Assembly: GCA_020636315.1 (NCBI GenBank)
Contig: JACJYA010000006.1
Location: 353,439 to 417,438 of the forward strand
Length of the DNA stretch: 64,000 nt
Direction: 5' to 3'
From: Lewinellaceae bacterium
Lineage (GTDB): Bacteria; Bacteroidota; Bacteroidia; Chitinophagales; Saprospiraceae
A model generated the notes under the pieces. That model saw nothing but the letters and a program-made list of their open reading frames with translations, searched no databases and was not told the DNA's origin. Shown piece after piece: positions 8,218 through 18,500 of the stretch. Made by a program: the position numbers and the translations under genes. The first letter of the stretch is position 1; each line of letters begins with the position of its first letter.

Positions 8218-10100
8218 GACAATGCTATTATGGTGATAATGATTACAGCACCCAAACCAATGCCAAAGGCATACCAGCGCAACCTACCGGATTGGGTTCG
8301 GCTCAGTAAGGGGTATAATCCCCGATTGGCCCGGGCAATTGTGGTATAGAAATAGTCAATAAAATCGCGGCGGTTGACGGCAGAAAGCCATTCAAAAGGC
8401 CGAACGAACAACTGGTCGTACAGCCAGTTGAAACCCCAGCCATGGAACCACAAGCGGTGCAGGCCGGCAAAGGAACGTTTTGTGGCGGTGGCCAGCTCCG
8501 GCCTGCGCAAGTAGAAAAGATAGCCCAGGAACAACCCGCCCAGCACCAGTACCGAGGCTGCCAGTTGGAACGTGAATTCACCGGCGCCCAGCCCTTCTTT
8601 AATGGCAACGGACGGCAGCGAGTGGCTCAGCCAGCCGGAGAAAAGCTGTACTTCGCCCATATTATGCGGCAACTCAATGAACCCGCTTCCAAGAGCCAAT
8701 ACGGCCAGCACGACCAGTGGAATGGTGATCAGCACGCCCGGTTTCCTGTCGGGTTCCCGTTTCGCTTCACCGAAAAAGGTGAGGATCACCATGCGCGCAG
8801 TATAGGCGGCAGTGATCAGCGCGCCGAGCGCTCCGGCGGCCCAGAGCCAGGGGCTTCCGTTTTCACCTGCCCACGCGTACCACAGGATCTGGTCCTTGCT
8901 GTAGAAACCGGCCGTGACGAGGGGAAGCGCCGCCAAAGAGGCCGCTCCCGCGGTGAAAGTCCAGAAGGTGACAGGCATCTTTTTTCGCAATCCTCCCATT
9001 TTAAACATATCGTGTTCGTCCTGCATCGCCATGATCACCGCTCCGGCGCCCAGGAATAACAGGGCTTTGAAGAAGGCATGGGTGAAAAAGTGGAAAATGG
9101 CCGCCGACCAGGCGCCCAGTCCCAGGGCCAGGAACATGTACCCGATCTGGCTGATCGTGGAATAGGCCAGAACGCGTTTTATATCCGACTGGGTAAGGGC
9201 GCTGAATCCCGACAGCAGAAGGGTCGCCGCCCCGATGGCAGCGATCAGCGCCATCACTGCCGGCGCCAGCTCAAAGATGGCATGCATTCGGGCGATCAGA
9301 TAGACGCCGGCGGTAACCATAGTAGCGGCGTGGATCAGCGCGCTGACCGGCGTGGGGCCGGCCATGGCATCGGGAAGCCAGGTTTGTAGTGGTAGCTGTG
9401 CCGATTTACCGAGGGCGCCGCCCAGCAGCAGGAGCGCTGCCAGAGTCGCCCGCTGGCCACCCGGGCTCCAGGTTTGCGGAGCGGCTATGGTAATTGCCGG
9501 TATGTCAAGTGTGCCGAAAGAGGTGAAGAGCAGGAACAGCCCCAGGGCCATGGCTGTATCGCCAACTCTGGTAATGATGAATGCTTTGCGAGCGGCATAG
9601 CCATTGGAAGGGTCCTGATACCAGAAGCCGATCAGCAGGTAACTGCCCAGGCCGACGCCTTCCCAGCCCAGGTACAACAGGATCAGGGAGTCAGCCAATA
9701 CCAGAATGAGCATGGCCCCCACAAAGAGGTTCATGTAGGCAAAGAACCGCCGGTAACCTTCGTCTTCCTCCATAAATTCTACGGAATACAGATGTATGAG
9801 GAAACCCACCACTGTTACCACCAGCACGAAAATCAGGGAGAGTGGGTCGAGGTGCAGAGCAATGGGAGAGGCAAACTCTCCTGCTTCTATCCAGCTCCAA
9901 AGACTTTGCCGGAATACATATCCCGCAGGAGGCGCCGAAAAGAACTGAATGCCCACCAGGATAGCCAGTAGTGCCGACAGGCCTATGCTCCCGGCGCCTA
10001 CCCATGCTATAGCCTTTCTGCTGAACAGCCCTCCCATAACGGACAGAAGAAAGAATCCGGCTAAAGGGATCGCGGGTATGAGCCATAAAATTTCCAACAT
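8214..10100 (-). CDS. nuoL: NADH-quinone oxidoreductase subunit L
   Basis: This 628-residue distal membrane subunit is of family length. The antiporter core has QLPLQTWLPDAMAGPTPVSALIHAATMV and DIKRVLAYSTISQIGYMFL. A long C-terminal part corresponds to the lateral amphipathic helix that runs along the membrane arm, and a last transmembrane segment closes the protein. The gene is 34 bases after nuoK and overlaps nuoM by four bases. Confidence 0.96.
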   Translation of the reverse strand: MLEILWLIPAIPLAGFFLLSVMGGLFSRKAIAWVGAGSIGLSALLAILVGIQFFSAPPAGYVFRQSLWSWIEAGEFASPIALHLDPLSLIFVLVVTVVGFLIHLYSVEFMEEDEGYRRFFAYMNLFVGAMLILVLADSLILLYLGWEGVGLGSYLLIGFWYQDPSNGYAARKAFIITRVGDTAMALGLFLLFTSFGTLDIPAITIAAPQTWSPGGQRATLAALLLLGGALGKSAQLPLQTWLPDAMAGPTPVSALIHAATMVTAGVYLIARMHAIFELAPAVMALIAAIGAATLLLSGFSALTQSDIKRVLAYSTISQIGYMFLALGLGAWSAAIFHFFTHAFFKALLFLGAGAVIMAMQDEHDMFKMGGLRKKMPVTFWTFTAGAASLAALPLVTAGFYSKDQILWYAWAGENGSPWLWAAGALGALITAAYTARMVILTFFGEAKREPDRKPGVLITIPLVVLAVLALGSGFIELPHNMGEVQLFSGWLSHSLPSVAIKEGLGAGEFTFQLAASVLVLGGLFLGYLFYLRRPELATATKRSFAGLHRLWFHGWGFNWLYDQLFVRPFEWLSAVNRRDFIDYFYTTIARANRGLYPLLSRTQSGRLRWYAFGIGLGAVIIITIIALS

Positions 10101-10134
10101 GGTGTATCTGGTTTTCCTCTTTGAATTTGATTTT

Positions 10135-10443
10135 TCAGCCGTTCATTCGGTTGATCTCATCGGTGTCGAGCGTTTTGTATTTCTGAAAGATCTTCAGGAT
10201 CAGCGCCAGGCCAACGGAAACCTCAGCGGCAGCCATGGCCAGAATGAAAATGAACATGGCCTGGCCGTCGGCACTTCCCCATCGGGCGCCGCCCAGGATG
10301 AAGGCCAGGCCGGCTGCGTTGAGCATGATCTCCACAGATAAAAGCATGAAGATGATGTTGCGCCGGATCAGCAGGCCAGCCAGCCCCAGGCAGAACAGCA
10401 CTGCGGCCAGCAGCATACCTTGTTCTATGAATGTCGGTGTCAT
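10135..10443 (-). CDS. nuoK: NADH-quinone oxidoreductase subunit K
   Basis: This 102-residue membrane subunit has three helices and the conserved SVEIMLNAAGL stretch, in which the glutamate belongs to the proton path. The start is the ATG at 10443, which overlaps the nuoJ stop (ATGA). The frame stays open to 11061, but the extra codons run antisense-like through nuoJ and nuoI in another frame and are not coding. Confidence 0.96.
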   Translation of the reverse strand: MTPTFIEQGMLLAAVLFCLGLAGLLIRRNIIFMLLSVEIMLNAAGLAFILGGARWGSADGQAMFIFILAMAAAEVSVGLALILKIFQKYKTLDTDEINRMNG

Positions 10444-10970
10444 TGTTCCTCTTCTTTCAGATAGCGATGCAATTGTTTTTTCTCCCGCCGGCCGATGTGA
10501 TAGGCGCCTACCAGCCCGGCCATCAGCAGAAAGGCGGCCATTTCCACGCCCAGGAGGTAAGGGCCGAACAACAGGGCGCCTACCTCTGCCGGCAATACGG
10601 GTTCGAACTCGCTCCAGGCCCCGCCCCGCCGGATGGCGATCAGATAGGCCAGTTCGGCAAAAAGTACCAGGGTAAGAATAGCTGGCAGCACCCATATCCG
10701 CGGGCTCAGAAGCCGGCGTTCCCATTCCATGGCCTGCTTGCCCAGATTGAGCATCATGATGGCGAAAACAAACAACACCATGATGGCGCCGGCGTAGATG
10801 ATGACCTCCAGTGCTGCGGCAAAAGGGGCGCCTATAACGAAAAACAGAATGGCCAGCGCCAGAAGCGAAACGATCAGGAAAAGCAGGGCATGCACAGCGT
10901 GCAAGCGGGTGATGGCCAGCGCCGTGGCAGTGATGGCGATCAGGGAGGATAGGTAAAAAACAGCTTCCAT
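10440..10970 (-). CDS. nuoJ: NADH-quinone oxidoreductase subunit J
   Basis: This 176-residue membrane subunit has five hydrophobic segments, with the family stretch EVIIYAGAIMVLFVFAIMMLNL. The helix around this motif carries the pi-bulge seen in complex I structures. It starts two bases after nuoI and overlaps nuoK by four bases. The C-terminal tail is basic and polar. Confidence 0.95.
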   Translation of the reverse strand: MEAVFYLSSLIAITATALAITRLHAVHALLFLIVSLLALAILFFVIGAPFAAALEVIIYAGAIMVLFVFAIMMLNLGKQAMEWERRLLSPRIWVLPAILTLVLFAELAYLIAIRRGGAWSEFEPVLPAEVGALLFGPYLLGVEMAAFLLMAGLVGAYHIGRREKKQLHRYLKEEEQ

Positions 10971-10972
10971 GG

Positions 10973-11488
10973 TTAAGGCAGTAAATTTTTGATATCGATG
11001 GGCGGGTCTTCCCGTTCTGATTCTCCCTTGTCTTTACTTCCGATGGCCATCCCGGATACATGCCAGTAGCTGTATCCGTGGTATTTCCCCTCGCCGTCGA
11101 TCAGCAGGTCCTCCTTTTCGTACACCAGGTTTTGCCGTTGATACTCGCTCATCTCGAAATCCGGAATCAGCTGAATGGCGTAGGTCGGGCATGCTTCTTC
11201 ACAGAACCCGCAAAAAATGCAGCGGGAAAAATTGATCCGGAAAAACTCCGGATAACGGCGGCCATGCTCGTCTTCCGTGGCCTGAAGGGCAATACAGTCA
11301 ACCGGGCAGGCCACCGCACATAGGTAGCAGCCCACACAGCGCTCCCCACCGTCAGGATCCCGGGAAAGAACAATGCGGCCCCGGTACCGGGGAGGCAGTT
11401 TGAATGGCTCATCCGGGTATTCGACAGTGATTTTCTTCCCGAAGAGGCGGGAAAAGACAGTCCATATTGATCGGAGGATACTCCACAT
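10973..11488 (-). CDS. nuoI: NADH-quinone oxidoreductase subunit I
   Basis: This ferredoxin-like subunit has 171 residues and two 4Fe-4S clusters (N6a and N6b). Ligands are C51, C54, C57 and C100 for one cluster, and C61, C90, C93 and C96 for the other, in CVGCYLCAVACP and CIFCGFCEEACP. It passes electrons from NuoG towards N2 in NuoB. The N-terminal amphipathic segment anchors it to the membrane arm. It is 27 bases after nuoH. Confidence 0.96.
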   Translation of the reverse strand: MWSILRSIWTVFSRLFGKKITVEYPDEPFKLPPRYRGRIVLSRDPDGGERCVGCYLCAVACPVDCIALQATEDEHGRRYPEFFRINFSRCIFCGFCEEACPTYAIQLIPDFEMSEYQRQNLVYEKEDLLIDGEGKYHGYSYWHVSGMAIGSKDKGESEREDPPIDIKNLLP

Positions 11489-11515
11489 GATTTTCGGTTT
11501 TGAATTGAGCAGTTA

Positions 11516-12463
11516 CTACAACAACAGATATCCCGTTACCATCAGGTTGATCAGTGCCAGCGGCAATAGTATTTTCCAGCCATAGTTCATCAACTGGTCG
11601 TACCGGGGGCGGGGCAGTGATGCCCTCAACAGGATGATAAAAATGATAATGGTAAAAGTCTTGAGCAGAAACCAGGCGACTCCAGGCAGGAATTCCGGCC
11701 CCAGCCAGCCGCCGAAGAACATGGTTGTGGTGAAAGCAGACAGCAGAGTGATCCCGATGTATTCACCAAGAAAAAACATGCCGAACTTCATACTTGAATA
11801 TTCGGAGTGATAGCCGGCGATCAGTTCGCTTTCCGCTTCGGGTATGTCGAAGGGGAGCCGGTGGAGCTCCGCCACGCCGGCAATGAAGAATACGGCGAAA
11901 CCGACGAACTGCGGCACGACATTCCACATCCCCTTCTGAGCCATGACGATCTCTGAAAGGTTGAACGAACCCGCCATCATTACCACACCCATCAGGGATA
12001 AACCCATGAATACTTCGTAGGTGATCATCTGGGCCGCTCCCCGCATAGCTCCCAGCAGAGAATATTTGTTGTTGGACGACCAGCCGCCCAGCACAACGGC
12101 ATAGACGCCCAGGGAGGCCATGGCCAGAAAGAACAACACGCCGATATTCAGGTCGGCAACCACAAAGCCGGGAGCGAGCGGGATGATGGCGAAGGCCATC
12201 AGCGAGGTAAATACGACTATTGTTGGCGCCAGAATGAAAACGGCCTTATCGGCAAAGGGCGGTATCCAGTCTTCCTTGAAGAAAAGCTTAATGGCGTCGG
12301 CAATCGGCTGCAATATTCCCAGAGGGCCAACCCGGTTGGGCCCGCGGCGGTCCTGCCAGAACCCCAGAAACCTCCGCTCCAGCCAGATCAGGCCGGGTGC
12401 GATGATCAGAGGCACGAGGATCACGCCTACGATGATTAACCAGTAATTCCAGGTTGTATCCAT
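11516..12463 (-). CDS. nuoH: NADH-quinone oxidoreductase subunit H
   Basis: This 315-residue membrane subunit connects the two arms and forms most of the quinone tunnel. It has eight or nine transmembrane helices. Conserved blocks are DRRGPNRVGPLGILQPIADA, FFIAGVAELHRLPFDIPEAE and LPRPRYDQLMNYGWK. It starts 52 bases after nuoG and is followed by nuoI. Confidence 0.96.
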   Translation of the reverse strand: MDTTWNYWLIIVGVILVPLIIAPGLIWLERRFLGFWQDRRGPNRVGPLGILQPIADAIKLFFKEDWIPPFADKAVFILAPTIVVFTSLMAFAIIPLAPGFVVADLNIGVLFFLAMASLGVYAVVLGGWSSNNKYSLLGAMRGAAQMITYEVFMGLSLMGVVMMAGSFNLSEIVMAQKGMWNVVPQFVGFAVFFIAGVAELHRLPFDIPEAESELIAGYHSEYSSMKFGMFFLGEYIGITLLSAFTTTMFFGGWLGPEFLPGVAWFLLKTFTIIIFIILLRASLPRPRYDQLMNYGWKILLPLALINLMVTGYLLL

Positions 12464-12515
12464 ACCGCTTCAGGTATTGGGTTAAAAAATGTGGCCCCGG
12501 GGCTTTAGCCATCTG

Positions 12516-15209
12516 TCAGCTCTGCTGGCTGGTGCGTATATCCGGAAGGCCTTCCCAGAAGGGAATTCCGGGGAGCCCCCGGGGCATCCCGGCGAGCCCG
12601 GCTGGTAATGAAGGCAGCAGGCGGACGGGTAATTCCAACGCCCCTCCCGGTAGTTCTAGCCAGGCTATTTCCCCTTCTTCCAGTTGTGCTTTGCTTGCGT
12701 CTTCCGGATTGAGGGCCAGATAGGGCGCCGGCATTCGCTCCCGGATAGCCGGCGCCAAAGCGCTGGTCTCTTCCTGGCCGAAAATGTGGCAGATGGGGGC
12801 CAGCAGCCAGGTGTCCGGCCTCTTTTCCCATTCTTCAGGGATTTCTTCAAAGTACTGTCCTTCTTCATTTCCGGGCTCGATGAGCCGCTTCCCCGGATCT
12901 CCGCCATGGAGATGGCCTCCCACCTCAATCTGATATTTGTTGATGGACTGGACAGAATTCCAGCCGGGCGACCAGTAAAAAGGAATGAGTGAGGACGGCG
13001 GTTTCCCGTGATATCCCTCCATAGAAAATGCCAGGGGCGAGTCGGGGTCAGGCGGCGGCGGCGGCTCGTCCATGGTTTGGTTGGCATGCATGGCCGTCCG
13101 GCCGCTGTATCGGTGGGATTGCCGGGCGATGCGCTGGCCGTTTATGCGGAAGCCGGGCGGCGGCGCCAGCTCATCAATACCCCGGAATACAGCTTCGGCC
13201 TTTGCCAGGCCCCGGGTAATGTCGTCGAGGTTGGCTAAGCCGTTCAACTCTTCCCTACCGGCAATGCCGGCGATCTCATGCAACCAGCGCCAGCTCTCCC
13301 GAATGGGGCTTTCCGGCACGTAGGCCTGATAATAGCGCTGCGCCCGCCCCTCCTGGTTGACCAGCGTGCCATCGGATTCGGCAAAGGCTCCGGAGGGAAG
13401 CACCAGGCTGGCGCTGTCGGCCGTGGAAGTATGAATATGATCTAGTATCAGTATCTGATGAGGCTTATCGAGGAATTGTTGCACCTTCTTTTCTTCTGCC
13501 CGGCGGAATAAGTCGTTTTCCAGGAGGACCACCGTGTCGGCTTCCGCATTGAATGCTTCCTCCAGGGGTTTCCCGCCGAGCAGGGCCAGGCCGGCGGTAT
13601 TGGCTTCCGGAAGGACGAAGCTGAGCAACGGTGATTTGTCTTTTTGTTGCAGCGCGAGGCATATATTGGCGGCTGCTTCCAGGAGGGCCGGCGATTGCAG
13701 GCTCGCTCCGGCGATGACCAGCGGATGGTTGGCCGAGGCCAGGGCGTCAGCAACTTCTCCGGCCAGGGCATCCGTTCCTTTCGGCAATTTTTCAGGGGCG
13801 GGAGCTGCGGAGTTTATTTTTTTCGCAACGGCAAAGCCCAGGCGGGCCAGCCCTGCCGGAGCCGCACGGTGAGTTTGGGCAGCGATGTCGTCCAGCGGAG
13901 TGGAATAGGGCATTGCTATGTAGATCGGGCTTCTGGTATCCTGGGCGGCTTCCCGGACGGCATGGTCGTTCCAGCTGGGAATATCCAGGCGGCCGGCAAT
14001 GCTGAATTGCTTATGGCGCGCTGCCTGCCGGATTGCCAGCGCCATCATGGGAGCGGAATTGGTGAGATCTTCACCGAGTACCAGTATGGCGTCCGCTTTT
14101 TCGATCTCTTTCAAGGAGGGAGTCTTGACGGAAAAAGAAGTGAGAATTTCCATAGCCTTACGGGCAATTATTCTGTCCGTCCGGCTCATACCGTCGTAGA
14201 AATTGTCAGCGCCGGCCAGCTGCTTCAACGCGAAATTGGCTTCCAGCGATGCCCGGGGGGAGCCGATGGCAACCACCTTCTTTTCTGGGCTGATCAGGGC
14301 GGCAGCCATTTCCGTGGCCTCCTCCGGGTTCAGCGGTTCGAAGGCGCCGTTCCGCTTTGCAAAGGGCAGGCGCAGCCTGTCGTCACTGTTGACAAATTCA
14401 TATCCGAAGCGGCCCCGGTCGCAGAGAAAATAGCCATTCACATCCGCATTATAGCGGCTCCGGACACGGCGCAGGCTGCCGTACCGTTCGCCGGTAATGA
14501 TGTTGCAGCCAAGGCTGCACTGCTGGCAGATAGACGGCCCGTTGGAGAGGTCCCATTTACGGGTATAATGTTTCTTCAGCGTTTTGTCGGTAAAGACGCC
14601 CGTCGGGCAGACCTCCACCAGGTTGCCGCTGAATTCGTTTTCCAGTATTCCATCTTCATGCCTGCCGAAATAAACGTGATTGTGAGCAGCGAAAACATCC
14701 AGGTCCTTCCCGCCGGCGTATTCCTTGTAGAAACGGACACAGCGATAGCACTGTATGCAGCGGTTCATCTCATGGTTGAGGAAGGGGCCGAGGTATTGGT
14801 TGCGGTAGGTGCGCTTGTTGAAGCGGTAGCGCCGGTAATTGTGGCCGGACATAACGGTCATATCCTGGAGGTGGCATTCTCCCCCTTCGTCGCAGGTGGG
14901 GCAATCATGGGGGTGGTTCGTCATCAGGCTTTCGATGATGTGGCTGCGGAAACGCCGGGCTTCGGGATTTTCGATTGAGGTCCTCAGGCCGTCTTTTACC
15001 GGCTCCATACACGCCATTGTGATCTTTCCCTGTTCATCATCTTCATCCTTGAATTTTTTGACGGCACACTGCCGACACGAGCCTACGGACCCCATGGCGG
15101 GATGCCAGCAGAAATAAGGCAGGTCGAGGCCCAGGGAAAGGACAGTTTCCAGCAGGTTTCTGCCTTCTTCTACATCGTAGGATTTGCCGTCGATCACTAT
15201 TTTCACCAT
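12516..15209 (-). CDS. nuoG: NADH-quinone oxidoreductase subunit G, first gene of the nuo run
   Basis: This 75-kDa iron-sulfur subunit starts at the ATG at 15209 (MVKIVIDGKS), giving 897 residues. The frame is open to 15347, but the extra 46 residues do not look like the family. Ligands seen: 2Fe-2S C34, C45, C48 and C67; N5 H99, C103, C106 and C112; N4 C151, C154, C157 and C201. A further set, C228-x2-C231-x3-C235-x27-C263, matches the off-pathway N7 cluster. The rest is a molybdopterin-oxidoreductase-like fold without cofactor function, ending in a long proline-containing region. It is the promoter-proximal gene here, although nuoG normally follows nuoF. Confidence 0.95.
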   Translation of the reverse strand: MVKIVIDGKSYDVEEGRNLLETVLSLGLDLPYFCWHPAMGSVGSCRQCAVKKFKDEDDEQGKITMACMEPVKDGLRTSIENPEARRFRSHIIESLMTNHPHDCPTCDEGGECHLQDMTVMSGHNYRRYRFNKRTYRNQYLGPFLNHEMNRCIQCYRCVRFYKEYAGGKDLDVFAAHNHVYFGRHEDGILENEFSGNLVEVCPTGVFTDKTLKKHYTRKWDLSNGPSICQQCSLGCNIITGERYGSLRRVRSRYNADVNGYFLCDRGRFGYEFVNSDDRLRLPFAKRNGAFEPLNPEEATEMAAALISPEKKVVAIGSPRASLEANFALKQLAGADNFYDGMSRTDRIIARKAMEILTSFSVKTPSLKEIEKADAILVLGEDLTNSAPMMALAIRQAARHKQFSIAGRLDIPSWNDHAVREAAQDTRSPIYIAMPYSTPLDDIAAQTHRAAPAGLARLGFAVAKKINSAAPAPEKLPKGTDALAGEVADALASANHPLVIAGASLQSPALLEAAANICLALQQKDKSPLLSFVLPEANTAGLALLGGKPLEEAFNAEADTVVLLENDLFRRAEEKKVQQFLDKPHQILILDHIHTSTADSASLVLPSGAFAESDGTLVNQEGRAQRYYQAYVPESPIRESWRWLHEIAGIAGREELNGLANLDDITRGLAKAEAVFRGIDELAPPPGFRINGQRIARQSHRYSGRTAMHANQTMDEPPPPPDPDSPLAFSMEGYHGKPPSSLIPFYWSPGWNSVQSINKYQIEVGGHLHGGDPGKRLIEPGNEEGQYFEEIPEEWEKRPDTWLLAPICHIFGQEETSALAPAIRERMPAPYLALNPEDASKAQLEEGEIAWLELPGGALELPVRLLPSLPAGLAGMPRGLPGIPFWEGLPDIRTSQQS

Positions 15210-15590
15210 AGCAGGCCAGAAGTTCAATGATTGAATGGAAAGGGCACAGGCCTCTTCAGGCATGCCCCGATTGGGACTTTGGTAGCAGCACTTGGGCAGA
15301 ATAAGGAGCCGGAATGGAAAAAGCAGTAAATCCGGCAGTGCCGTCATGGAGGTGTAACAAAAAAATTCAGGAGATGTGCAAAGGGCCCGGTTTTAATTTG
15401 GGGAAAAGCTCCGTTCGGCCTGATCAGCAGAATGGTGAATAGTTGGCCACCCGCCAGAAGAATTAGGGCAAAGGAGTTGAAAAATGGCTGGTTTCATCCC
15501 TGAGAGATAGTTTTATCAATTGTGCTGGCGTTACGCCAACGCGCTGGTTTCCCGGCAACCAGGAACCAAGGAACCCAGAAACAGCCCCTG
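15210..15590. other. Intergenic region upstream of nuoG
   Basis: These 381 bases separate the nuoG start from the mfd stop, and both genes run leftward. The nuo promoter and the end of the mfd transcript should be here. I see no TAnnTTTG element on the minus strand. Near the mfd end there are two small stem-loops: TGGCG-TTA-CGCCA (about 15523-15535) and CTGGTT-N7-AACCAG (about 15544-15562). After the second come A-rich units of about seven bases (AACCAGG, AACCAAG) that recur in altered form near 60636-60674. No gene is visible. Confidence 0.6.
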
Positions 15591-18500
15591 TCATGAGGCA
15601 GCCAGGGTAGCATTCACCTTCTCCCTGATCTTTTCCAGCACCTCATGCGCTTCCCGCAGGCTTTTCACGTGATCCTTCACCAGAATAAAATATTTGTTGG
15701 ATTGCTTGAAGCTCAGCCCCCGGCGATGCCCTTCTTTATTCACGAAGTCGAGGATATTCTGAAATAAATCACTCTCAAAATAGGGCGATTGGGGGTTTTC
15801 CACAAAGTAGCAGCGCAGCTTGTCATTCTTCAGGATAAGCCGTTCAAAGCCCAGTGCCTTGCACATCCAGCGGAGGCGGAGGCCTTCAAAAAGCTCCATC
15901 ACCTGGAGAGGGATGCGGCCGAAGCGGTCCCTCATTCTGTCCTGAAAATCTTTCAGCTCTTCCTCCGTCTCCAGGCTGTCCAGTTCGGTGTAAAGGCTGA
16001 GTCGCTCCGAAATGCTGCTGACGTATTCGTCAGGTATTAACATTTCTACGTCTGTATCGATCTGTACATCGCGGACGAACTGGGGATTCTTCTCCAACTC
16101 CTCTTTAAACAGCTCCTTAAACTCGCTTTCCTTCAGCTCCTGAATGGCCTCCTGCAGGATCTTCTGGTAGGTTTCATAACCAATGTCGGCGATGAAGCCG
16201 CTCTGCTCGGCGCCCAGCAGGTTGCCGGCGCCGCGGATGTCCATGTCGCGCATGGCGATGTTGAAACCGCTGCCCAGGTCGGAAAATTCCTCCAGGGTCT
16301 TCAGTCGCTTGCGGGCCTCGGAGGTGAGGGTGGACATGGGTGGGCTGAACAAGTAGCAAAAGGCTTTCTGGTTGGAACGCCCAACCCTGCCCCGCAACTG
16401 GTGCAGGTCGCTCATGCCAAACTGATGGGCATTATTAATAATAATGGTGTTGGCATTGGGGATGTCCAGTCCGGTCTCAATGATGTTGGTGCAGACCAGC
16501 ACATCGTAGCGGCCGTCGATGAAGTGGACCAGCGTTTTCTCCAGCTTGTCGGAATCCATCTGGCCGTGGGCAGAGGCGACCTCCACATCGGGGCACATGC
16601 GGCGCACCATTGCGGCTATATCGGGCAGGGTTTTCACCCGGTTGTGAACGAAAAACACCTGGCCGCCGCGATTTACCTCGTAGTATATGGCCTCTTTAAC
16701 GATTTCTTCGTTGAATATGCGCACTTCCGTATGTATGGGCTGCCGGTTGGGCGGCGGCGTGCGGATGATTGACAGGTCGCGCGCCGCCATCAGGGAGAAC
16801 TGCAGGGTGCGGGGGATGGGCGTGGCAGTCAGCGTGAGGGTATCGACGTTTACTTTGATGTTGCGGAGTTTCTCTTTGGCGGCAACGCCGAACTTTTGTT
16901 CCTCGTCGATGATGAGCAGGCCCAGGTCTTTGAAGCCCGCCTTTTTATTGAGCAGGGCGTGAGTGCCGATGACGAGGTCGAGGTCTCCGGCCTTCAGCTT
17001 GCTGAAGATCTCGTTGCGCTGGGCGGTGGTCCGGAAGCGGTTGATATAATCGACGCTGACGCCGAATTCCTCCAGCCGTTCCTTAAAGGTGCGGTAGTGC
17101 TGCAGGGCCAGGATGGTGGTCGGGACGAGCACCGCCACCTGCTTACCCCCGACAATGGCCTTGAAGGCAGCGCGTACAGCTACCTCCGTTTTGCCGAAGC
17201 CGACGTCTCCGCAGATGAGCCGGTCCATCGGGCTGGCCTTCGTCATGTCTTCCTTAACATCGTTGGTGGCCTTGAGCTGGTCGGGGGTATCTTCGTAGAT
17301 GAAAGAGGCTTCAAGTTCGTTCTGCAGGTATCCGTCGGGCGGAAAGGCAAAGCCTTCGGACGCTTTGCGCTTGGCGTACAGCTTGATCAGCTCACTGGCA
17401 ATGTCCTTGACTTTTTTCTTGGTGCGGCGCTTGAGGTTTTTCCAGGCTTCGGACCCCAGCTTGTCCACCTTGGGTGCGGTGCCTTCCTTGCCGACGTATT
17501 TGGTTATCTTGTGCAGGGAGTTGATGCTAACGTAGAGGATATCGTTGTTCTTGTAGATCAATCGCACTGATTCCTGTACGTGCCCATTGATGTCGATCTT
17601 TTCCAGGCCGGAGTAGCGGCCAACGCCGTGGTCGATGTGCGTAACGTAGTCGCCCGGCGTCAGCTCGCGCAGCATGCGCAGGTTGAGGGCCTGGTCTTTG
17701 GTGAAACCCTGCTTCAGTTTGTAGCGGTGGAAGCGCTGGAATATCTGGTGGTCGGTGTAGCAGGCTACTTTGAGATCGAGGTCGATGAAACCTTCGTGGA
17801 TCGAGGTGGGAATGGGGTGGAAGTGTACATCGGCGTTCAGGTCTTCAAAGATAGAATAGAAGCGCTCGATCTGCTTGGGGTTCTCGGCGAAGAGGTAGTT
17901 CTCGATCCGGGCCTTGCTGTTTTCGTTGAGGTTGCGGATCAGCAGGGCGAAGTTCTTGTTGAAGCTGGGCTGAGGGCGGGTGGCGTAAATGATCTGTTCA
18001 TTTAGCTCTACAGGCTGCACGCTGTCTGTCAGACAAAGAAGGGGAAACTGCTCGATATCCTCAACGATCTCGTGCGGACGTATAAAGGCCCGGTCGCGGA
18101 AGATCTCTTTTAGTTCTTCCTCCTTCACCAGCCGAAGCGCCTTGGCAAACTCCTCTGCCTTTTCAAAACACTGCGTGAGCTTGTCGAGCAGCACCTGGAA
18201 ATCCTTCACCCACACGGCCGTCTTCTCCGGCAGAATGCGCAGCATGGAGACTTTCTGCTCCTGCGAGAATTTGGTGTTGATATTGGGAATGATGGACACC
18301 CGGGCGATGTTGCGCACCGAAAGCTGGGTGGTGGGGTTGAAGGTGCGAATACTTTCCACCTCCTCATCGAACAGCTCGATGCGGTAGGGATATTCGTTTC
18401 CGAAAGAAAAGATATCGACGATGCCGCCGCGGATAGAGAACTGCCCCGGTTCGTAAACGAAATCCTCACGGGCAAAGCCGTATTCCACCAGCACTTCGAT

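Noticed and set aside
10444..11061. Long upstream extension of the nuoK frame
   Set aside because: It overlaps nuoJ and nuoI in another frame; the ATG at 10443 overlapping the nuoJ stop gives the normal NuoK.
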